10,617 nucleotides of DNA from Chrysochromulina parva (Eukaryota > Haptophyta > Prymnesiales > Chrysochromulinaceae): NCBI GenBank assembly GCA_002887195.1, contig PJAB01002078.1, forward strand, positions 1 through 10,617, given 5' to 3'. The notes below the pieces were generated by a model. It had not been told where the DNA came from and did no database searches. It worked only from the letters and a program-made list of their open reading frames with translations. The stretch's first letter is position 1. Each line of letters begins with the position of its first letter. Positions 5,569 to 10,617 of the stretch are shown here, piece after piece. Position numbers and translations under genes: made by a program.

Positions 5569-7512
5569 ATGTCCGACGCACTGCAAACCATATCGGTGGC
5601 CGAGTTGAATCTGTGCTTGCCGGCTGTGCCACCTCCAGCAGCCAAGCCCGCCTGGATTGACAGCAATAAGTCTGCGGGCATCGAGGAGCGCAGTATACGG
5701 GATGAGGGTCCGAACGCGGAGGATGACAGTATACAGCATTCCGAGTTCGTGAGCAACACCGCCAGCATACAGGGCAATGAGGTGAACAAGGTCGAACACA
5801 TACAAGAGAAAGAGGGATCCTCACAACAGCCGCCAAGCGAGGATGGCGATGATGATGGCAAGGCAGAAGTCATTGTACCCGTGCATGTCGGATCGTCTGC
5901 GGCCGGCGCCATGAAAGGGGATGTTACCCTCGCGGGTCCATTAGACGACAGCCCGCAGGCTATCGATACGGCCGAACTCTCAATAGTCGACGATATTCCG
6001 TGGGAGAACCGCGTTCGTGAAGCTGCCGACCGTGATGGCGAGACGCTGGTGACCATTGGCCCAGCTGACGCAGACGCCATGGACGCCCACCGCGAACGGC
6101 TCGCACAAGTGGCGGCGCTGGTCGAATGCGACACCACCCTCGTGCACATGCAAGCGCACCCCAGCAAAGACGGTGGAGAGCCACAGAGCATCACCTTCTG
6201 GCTCGTTCGCAAGCGGCCGAGCGAGGGCCACCACCTCGACCTTCGTGTGGCTGTCGTCGGTAACGTGGACGCGGGCAAGAGCACCCTCGTGGGTGTACTT
6301 ACCGGCCCAACGTCCTTCCTCGACGACGGGCGTGGGCTCGCCCGTAGCCGTGTGCTGCGGCACAAGCACGAGGCGGAGACGGGTCGCACGAGCAGCATCG
6401 CGGAGGACCAGCATATGCGCCTGAGCAGCACGGGCGGCTCGCTCGCCACAGAGCGTCACCAAAAGTCTTCTACCTTGGAGGCGTCGGCGGAGACTGCCAA
6501 AGTGGTCTCGTTCATTGATCTCGCTGGGCATGAACGCTACCTGCGCACGACCGTGTACGGACTGACCGCGCATGAGCCCGACTACGTGATGGTCGTTGTC
6601 GGTGCCAACCATGGTGTCACTCGCATGACTAAGGAACACGTCGGCATGGCGATCGCGCTCAACGTGCCACTTTTCGTCGTGATCACCAAGGTGGATCTGT
6701 GCCCCGAACCCGTCATGAAGGAGACCGTCAAGCAGCTCACGCGCCTCCTCAAGCTGCCCGGGGCCAAGAAGCAGCCGTACGCTGTGCGCAACGAGAACGA
6801 CTTGATGCTCGCAGTGCGCGGCTTCGGACGGAGTGCGCTCACACCAGTCTTCTCCATCTCGTCAGTGGACGGCACTAACGTGCCGCTACTGCGCCAGTTC
6901 TTCAACCTGATGCCCTCGCGCCGCTCGTGGGCGTCGCAAGACCAGCTCCCGGCTGAGTTCCTCATCGACCAGTTCTTCAATGTGCCGGGCGTAGGCCTTG
7001 TGGTGGCCGGGACGCTGCTCACAGGGGTGGTGACCGTCAATCACTCGCTCGTCATGGGGCCTAACAACCAGGGCACGTTCCACCAAGTGACGGTCAAGAG
7101 CATACACCACATGCGAGCACCAGCCGCCGCCCTGCTTCCCGGTCAGACGGGTGCCTTCGTGATGCGCTCGCGCACCAAGGAGCACGTCCGGCAATTTGGC
7201 ATCCGTAAAGGCATGGTTCTGCTTGAGGGCACGCTCACACCAGTCGCAACCAACACATTTGTGTGTGACGTGCTTGTGCTGCACTCGCAAACCACCATGC
7301 GCGTGAACTATCAGCCCATCTTGTATGCCCGCAACGTGCGCCAATGCGTTCGAATAGTCGAGATGGATAAGGACGTGTTGCGCACGGGTGTGCGGGCACG
7401 CGTCACCTTCGCCTTCATGTACCGCCCCGAGTTCTTGCGGGTGGGCACCAAAGTGCTCTTCACTGAGGGCAAGACCAAGGCAATAGGCACCATCCGCGAG
7501 CTCATCGATTGA
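5569..7512 (+). CDS. GTPBP1: GTPBP1/GTPBP2-family translational GTPase, 647 residues
   Basis: The GTPase core has all expected motifs: P-loop GNVDAGKST (231-239), switch I GRTSS after a conserved RHKHE stretch, DLAGHE (317-322), TKVD (373-376) and an SISS-type G5 segment. Beta-barrel domains follow, with VPGVGLVVAGTLLTG, QTGAFVMRS, RKGMV and a final TEGKTKAIGTIREL, all typical of this EF-Tu/eRF3/Hbs1-related family. Family members act in the cytosol on stalled or slowed ribosomes and influence mRNA decay. The length is close to the animal protein (about 670). Residues 1-180 are acidic and divergent (GDDDGKAE region), with an ECDTTLVHM and TFWLVRKRP segment before the G domain as in relatives. 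ATG 5569 has A at -3. No intron is needed. The gene is divergent from the glutaredoxin-like gene and convergent with the F-box gene. GTPBP1 and GTPBP2 cannot be told apart in a distant lineage. Confidence 0.95.
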   Translation: MSDALQTISVAELNLCLPAVPPPAAKPAWIDSNKSAGIEERSIRDEGPNAEDDSIQHSEFVSNTASIQGNEVNKVEHIQEKEGSSQQPPSEDGDDDGKAEVIVPVHVGSSAAGAMKGDVTLAGPLDDSPQAIDTAELSIVDDIPWENRVREAADRDGETLVTIGPADADAMDAHRERLAQVAALVECDTTLVHMQAHPSKDGGEPQSITFWLVRKRPSEGHHLDLRVAVVGNVDAGKSTLVGVLTGPTSFLDDGRGLARSRVLRHKHEAETGRTSSIAEDQHMRLSSTGGSLATERHQKSSTLEASAETAKVVSFIDLAGHERYLRTTVYGLTAHEPDYVMVVVGANHGVTRMTKEHVGMAIALNVPLFVVITKVDLCPEPVMKETVKQLTRLLKLPGAKKQPYAVRNENDLMLAVRGFGRSALTPVFSISSVDGTNVPLLRQFFNLMPSRRSWASQDQLPAEFLIDQFFNVPGVGLVVAGTLLTGVVTVNHSLVMGPNNQGTFHQVTVKSIHHMRAPAAALLPGQTGAFVMRSRTKEHVRQFGIRKGMVLLEGTLTPVATNTFVCDVLVLHSQTTMRVNYQPILYARNVRQCVRIVEMDKDVLRTGVRARVTFAFMYRPEFLRVGTKVLFTEGKTKAIGTIRELID

Positions 7513-7567
7513 GGCTCCTTAGCATGGGCGAAGGCTCGCGATGGGTAGGCTAGCCGCTCAAGGAGCC
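7513..7567 (+). repeat. Inverted repeat immediately after the GTPBP1-like stop codon
   Basis: GGCTCCTT (7513-7520), directly after TGA 7510-7512, is the reverse complement of AAGGAGCC (7560-7567). The palindrome GGCTAGCC lies at 7548-7555 inside the loop. It may fold the start of the 3' untranslated region. Eight base pairs with a 39-base loop is weak evidence. Confidence 0.3.
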
Positions 7568-7688
7568 GGGGCGATTGACGTCATCCCTGAGCCACCTACT
7601 TTTCGGTGATGTGCAAGCGGCGCGGTCGTGAGCGGGGTCGCACACGTGCCTCGCTGTACTCGGTTTCGATGGCTGAAACCGCTGGCGG

Positions 7689-8134
7689 ATGGTTTCCGGT
7701 CTCGGCCGGTGGTTGCGCCGCGCGCTGCCGGACGCTCGCCACAGATTCGGCGAGGGCGGGTCCGGCGCTCCGCGCTCTCACTCGATACCCGAATCGAATG
7801 GAGTACAGTTTTCTCTACTAAACGCATTGATAGCTGAACGGCTAAAAAACGCCTTGGCAGATACTAAAGCGTTTCTAAAGCGTTTGCTTCACCTGCGCGT
7901 GAGAGAAAGTCGGACGATGCCGCACGGCAGCTGGTCCTCTGGAACGACATCAAGACCATCTACAACTATACACGTCCGACTCATAAGCCACCCAGTTCAG
8001 GCGGCAGTGACACGTGTTGGTCCGCGCAGTCGACGGCTACATCGATGGGCGCGTCGCACCCAGCCAAAACAGCGGATCGTAGAGTGTCATCGTGGAAGAG
8101 TGCGGGCCTGGGCCCACCGAAGTCAGACCAATGA
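7689..8134 (+). pseudogene. Candidate coding relic split by an 11-bp tandem duplication
   Basis: From ATG 7689 the frame runs through a helical stretch (FSLLNALIAERLKNALADTK) up to the perfect 11-bp tandem repeat at 7864-7885. Leaving out one repeat copy moves the reading into a second frame, open from just before the second copy to TGA 8132-8134. That second frame contains AARQLVLWNDIKTIYNY with an almost unbroken run of G/C-ending codons (about 7915-7960). The simplest reading is one frame broken by the duplication. No family is recognised. The first half is AT-richer than the neighbouring genes, and TGA 7674-7676 lies in frame upstream, so an upstream exon may be missing. The last 98 bases overlap the F-box gene on the other strand, so one of the two 3' ends may be wrong. 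This is a candidate, not an established gene. Confidence 0.35.
7864..7885 (+). repeat. Perfect 11-bp tandem duplication
   Basis: CTAAAGCGTTT occurs twice with no spacer, at 7864-7874 and 7875-7885. Eleven is not a multiple of three, so the duplication shifts any frame that crosses it. It could come from replication slippage or be the scar of an excised element. Confidence 0.9.
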
Positions 8135-10617
8135 CGTTCTGGAGGGAGAGAACCTCGAGCGCGTGGCACGTGGTCGCGATAGCTACCATCGTTGCATCAC
8201 TTAGCTGTGCGCCGCCGGCGCCGAGAGCGCGTAACGTGGTACAGCGATTCATCACTAGCGAACGCAAAGCAAGGTCGTTGGCGCCGCCACTGGCGGTGAG
8301 GTCGATCACTTCGAGCTCAACGCAGCCCTCCGCAACGCTACGAACGCCACGTTCGCTGATGCCCGGACATCCGAAGAGGTGCAAGGCACGCAAGCTCGGA
8401 ACGCCTGCGGCAATCGCATCAAGGCCCCCGTCCGTGATGCCCAAGCAGCCGTTGAGTGAGAGGGTTTGCAACTGAGCCGCGTGGCAGCCGAGTGCAGCGA
8501 GTGCAGCGTCATCGAGCTGCTCCGCACCGCTGAGATCGAGCACGCGCAAGTGGCGGCATCCCTCGACGATGCGGCGCACAGCAAGGCTCGAGACAGCACA
8601 CCGACTCAAATCGAGCATGCGCAGCTTGGTGCACCACAGTGGTAGCGCCACCTCGAGCAATGTTGGGGGCAGCTCGCACAACGCAAGCGCGTGCGGCCCA
8701 CCCACCGAGAGCCCGCAGAGGGTCTTGAGACAAAGAGCTCCCCGGCGCAGCTCGTCAGCGTACTCTGTCAGGTCGAGCCGCCGCGTCACGTCGCTCGCAC
8801 GCAGCAGCCGGCGCCATCGCGCACACGTCGCGTACGCGGCGAGGAGGGTGGGCAGGTCAGCCGCCGCGTGCGCGAGAATCAATAGCTGCAGCTCCTCCGC
8901 GAGGACCTCAAAGCGGCCCGAGCCGCGGCTAGGGGCCACGTGTGCTGCGGGTGCGCTCAAAGGGTGGTGTGCTGGGCGAGCACCTGCCGCTCTCCCTGTC
9001 GCGAGGAAGCGCCAGTCCGCGACTGCATCGGCCGAGGCGCCCGCGGCCACGCCACAAGCGAATGGGAGGGGCAGCAGCCAACACTCACTCCCGGTGGTGG
9101 AGTCGGCTCCCGGCAGCCACGAGCGAGCCAGCGCGTGGGCAGAGAGCAGCGAGTAAAAGGCCACCGGCGGCCGTGGGAGCGTGCCACCGGTCGGGAGCGG
9201 CGGCTCGCCGACGTGCCTGCCAAACGCGCCACCCTCACATGCATCGGCCGCGCGTGCCAATTGCAGGCGTGGCTTCAAGGGCCGAAGCAGTGCCTCTAGA
9301 GCGGCAGCTGCCTCCATTGTTGTCTGCTCTGCAGCTCCTGACATCCTCGCCGCCGCCTCCGAGTCTCGGAGCGCCCGCCATAACAGCGAGGGGACCTCGG
9401 CGCGCAGCAAAAGGCTCACGAGGCTACCCTCCCACGCCGAGGCCGCCTGGCGCACCAGCCGTGTGCCCGCGTTGAGGGTCGCCGTGGCATCGGCGGCGAG
9501 ACCGATGCGCATCGCCAGTGCGGCGGCAGCGACTACGTCGAACCGGGCGGCGGGCGAGAGAAGTGGCGTAGCAGCGCGACCCGCCATGCGCACCTCAACG
9601 CCGCCGCGGCAGAGCAGGTTGGCGAGCGTGGCGCAGGCGTATTCGTGCACACGAGGATCGAGTGACGCGTGCGAGGAGGCTGCCGCGCGTGCGAGCGTGG
9701 CGAGCCACTGCGGTGTGCCGAGGTGGCGCCCGTGCTGCGGCCGTAGCGAGAGAGTGCAGAGCAGCCCGCCCAGCTGTCGTTGAAGCGGCACGTTCGCGAC
9801 GCACTTTGGGTCTGCCAGGAGGGGGAGCAGCACCTCTTGCAGATCCGCGCTCGAGGGCAGCAGCCGCGCATGTGGCGCCGGCTGCAGCGCGCAGCTCCAG
9901 AGCAGCGAGCAGCCCGCTTCCTGCACGTCGAGGCGGCTAGAATGCAGCCGCATTCCCCGAATCGTCACGCCAAGGCCATTGGCATCGAGGATAGCGTCGA
10001 TCATGGCCGGCGCGAGCGATGCAAGGTACCGCAGCACACGCATCGAACCCATAACGACACGTACCTCTTGTGCCCAACGGTGCGCGAGACCGATGGCCGC
10101 ACGCACGGCGAGAGTCTCGACGAGGAGCCCAAGACGACGCGTCGCACAAAGCCGCCCGAGCAGCGACAAGGCCCTTTCGGCCACCTCGACCCACGTGCCC
10201 TCGTCACCGTGCTCGTGCTGCAGCGCCCGAAAGAGCAAGGGCAGCATCGGGCGTGTCTCCTCGAGCACGCGCCCCTGCATCCACGCATCGTCTGCACTCT
10301 GCCCGCCGAGGCCGCTTCGCTCGGCTGTGAACGTGCCGGCACCCTCGTCAGCGTGCGCCTGGAGACTCTCCTCGTAAAGCTCGCACACCGCCACCACAAC
10401 CGTCGCCTCGTGAGCGTGAGCCTCCAAGGCCGCGCGAGCACAGCGCAGACCGTCGATCAATTGCTCCGTGCGCAGTCGCGGCGAGCGACGCGAGCGTTCG
10501 AGGGCCGAGACGAGCTCGATTGCGACGGCCTGCACGGCGGCCGAGGTAGGGTGGGCAACGGCGGCGGCGAGCGCGGCGGGCGCTATGACCGCGGGCGGAG
10601 GGAACGGACGCGCCGTT
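8037..10617 (-). CDS. ARM-like, F-box and leucine-rich repeat protein (5' end outside window; about 859 residues visible)
   Basis: The frame is open from the right edge (10616) to TAG at 8037-8039. The first ATG-like point at 10535 is only GTG, so the true start lies beyond the window. The first 500 or so visible residues are helical and armadillo-like (AILDANGLGVTIRGM, then RLDVQEAGCSLLWSCAL near visible residues 207-245, and YACATLANLL further on). An F-box follows near 8770-8912 (FEVLAEELQLLILAH, CARWRRLLRASD). About six LRRs of the cysteine-containing FBXL type come next, about 8135-8660 (LRMLDLSRC, LRVLDLSG, LQTLSLNGCLGITDGGL, LRALHLFGCPGISERGV). F-box proteins recruit substrates to SKP1-cullin ubiquitin ligases; here ARM and LRR repeats would bind the substrate. 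The last 31 residues (GPGPHSSTMTLYDPLFW) leave the LRR pattern, so an exon border near 8110-8125 is possible. Confidence 0.88.
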   Translation of the reverse strand, partial: TARPFPPPAVIAPAALAAAVAHPTSAAVQAVAIELVSALERSRRSPRLRTEQLIDGLRCARAALEAHAHEATVVVAVCELYEESLQAHADEGAGTFTAERSGLGGQSADDAWMQGRVLEETRPMLPLLFRALQHEHGDEGTWVEVAERALSLLGRLCATRRLGLLVETLAVRAAIGLAHRWAQEVRVVMGSMRVLRYLASLAPAMIDAILDANGLGVTIRGMRLHSSRLDVQEAGCSLLWSCALQPAPHARLLPSSADLQEVLLPLLADPKCVANVPLQRQLGGLLCTLSLRPQHGRHLGTPQWLATLARAAASSHASLDPRVHEYACATLANLLCRGGVEVRMAGRAATPLLSPAARFDVVAAAALAMRIGLAADATATLNAGTRLVRQAASAWEGSLVSLLLRAEVPSLLWRALRDSEAAARMSGAAEQTTMEAAAALEALLRPLKPRLQLARAADACEGGAFGRHVGEPPLPTGGTLPRPPVAFYSLLSAHALARSWLPGADSTTGSECWLLPLPFACGVAAGASADAVADWRFLATGRAAGARPAHHPLSAPAAHVAPSRGSGRFEVLAEELQLLILAHAAADLPTLLAAYATCARWRRLLRASDVTRRLDLTEYADELRRGALCLKTLCGLSVGGPHALALCELPPTLLEVALPLWCTKLRMLDLSRCAVSSLAVRRIVEGCRHLRVLDLSGAEQLDDAALAALGCHAAQLQTLSLNGCLGITDGGLDAIAAGVPSLRALHLFGCPGISERGVRSVAEGCVELEVIDLTASGGANDLALRSLVMNRCTTLRALGAGGAQLSDATMVAIATTCHALEVLSLQNVIGLTSVGPGPHSSTMTLYDPLFWLGATRPSM

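Noticed and set aside
5152..6449. - strand frames of 217 and 308 residues crossing the divergent promoter and the GTPBP1 gene
   Set aside because: They overlap clear genes in other frames, are rich in Ser, Arg and Cys, and show no domain.
7510..7548. Stop-codon readthrough of the GTPBP1-like gene driven by the downstream stem
   Set aside because: The extension would be only about 11 codons before TAG. The family normally ends at the KAIGTI-type segment present here, and the stem is weak.
7576..7583. TGACGTCA, a perfect CRE-type site
   Set aside because: It is an isolated 8-bp palindrome in the 3' region of a gene, with no start nearby; chance occurrence is likely.
1..10617. tRNA, rRNA, CRISPR arrays, bacterial-style operons or insertion sequences
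   Set aside because: I looked for tRNA T-arm patterns, regularly spaced repeats and transposase motifs on both strands and found none that I can support.

Overview
The window looks like nuclear DNA of a GC-rich unicellular eukaryote, most likely a microalga or other protist. The evidence is spliced genes with short introns (88 nt and about 92 nt), seven exact copies of the TTAGGG-type telomere unit, CCAAT and TATA promoter elements, strong G/C preference at third codon positions, and eukaryotic protein families (a GTPBP1-type GTPase, an F-box/LRR protein, a membrane-anchored EF-hand protein). No bacterial operon, tRNA, rRNA, CRISPR array or insertion sequence was seen. The lineage cannot be fixed by eye; a haptophyte-like alga is only a guess.

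Layout from left to right. The last codons of a gene on the + strand (1-96) are followed by an upstream region with an interstitial telomeric tract (201-242) and a perfect 13-bp inverted repeat. Next come a 732-residue coiled-coil protein gene (438-2636, +) and a long non-coding stretch (2637-3530). That stretch holds a duplicated CCAAT module with a TATA box and a foldback (MITE-like) element of about 327 bp. It leads into a two-exon EF-hand protein gene with C-terminal membrane segments (3531-4440, +). A convergent, spliced glutaredoxin-like gene follows on the - strand (4711-5429); its CxxC site is replaced by Ser-Thr-Ala-Thr. A 139-bp divergent promoter separates it from a GTPBP1-family translational GTPase (5569-7512, +). 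The 7513-8036 gap contains signs of an unannotated + strand coding relic broken by an 11-bp tandem duplication. The window ends in a large - strand gene (8037-10617, 5' end outside) with armadillo-like repeats, an F-box and cysteine-containing LRRs.

The genes do not form an obvious pathway. Glutaredoxin and GTPBP1 share one intergenic promoter region, so co-regulation is possible. The EF-hand and F-box/LRR genes are independent neighbours. The most notable points are the foldback element in the probable 5' leader of the EF-hand gene, the cysteine-free glutaredoxin, the frame-breaking 11-bp duplication, and the ARM, F-box, LRR domain order.
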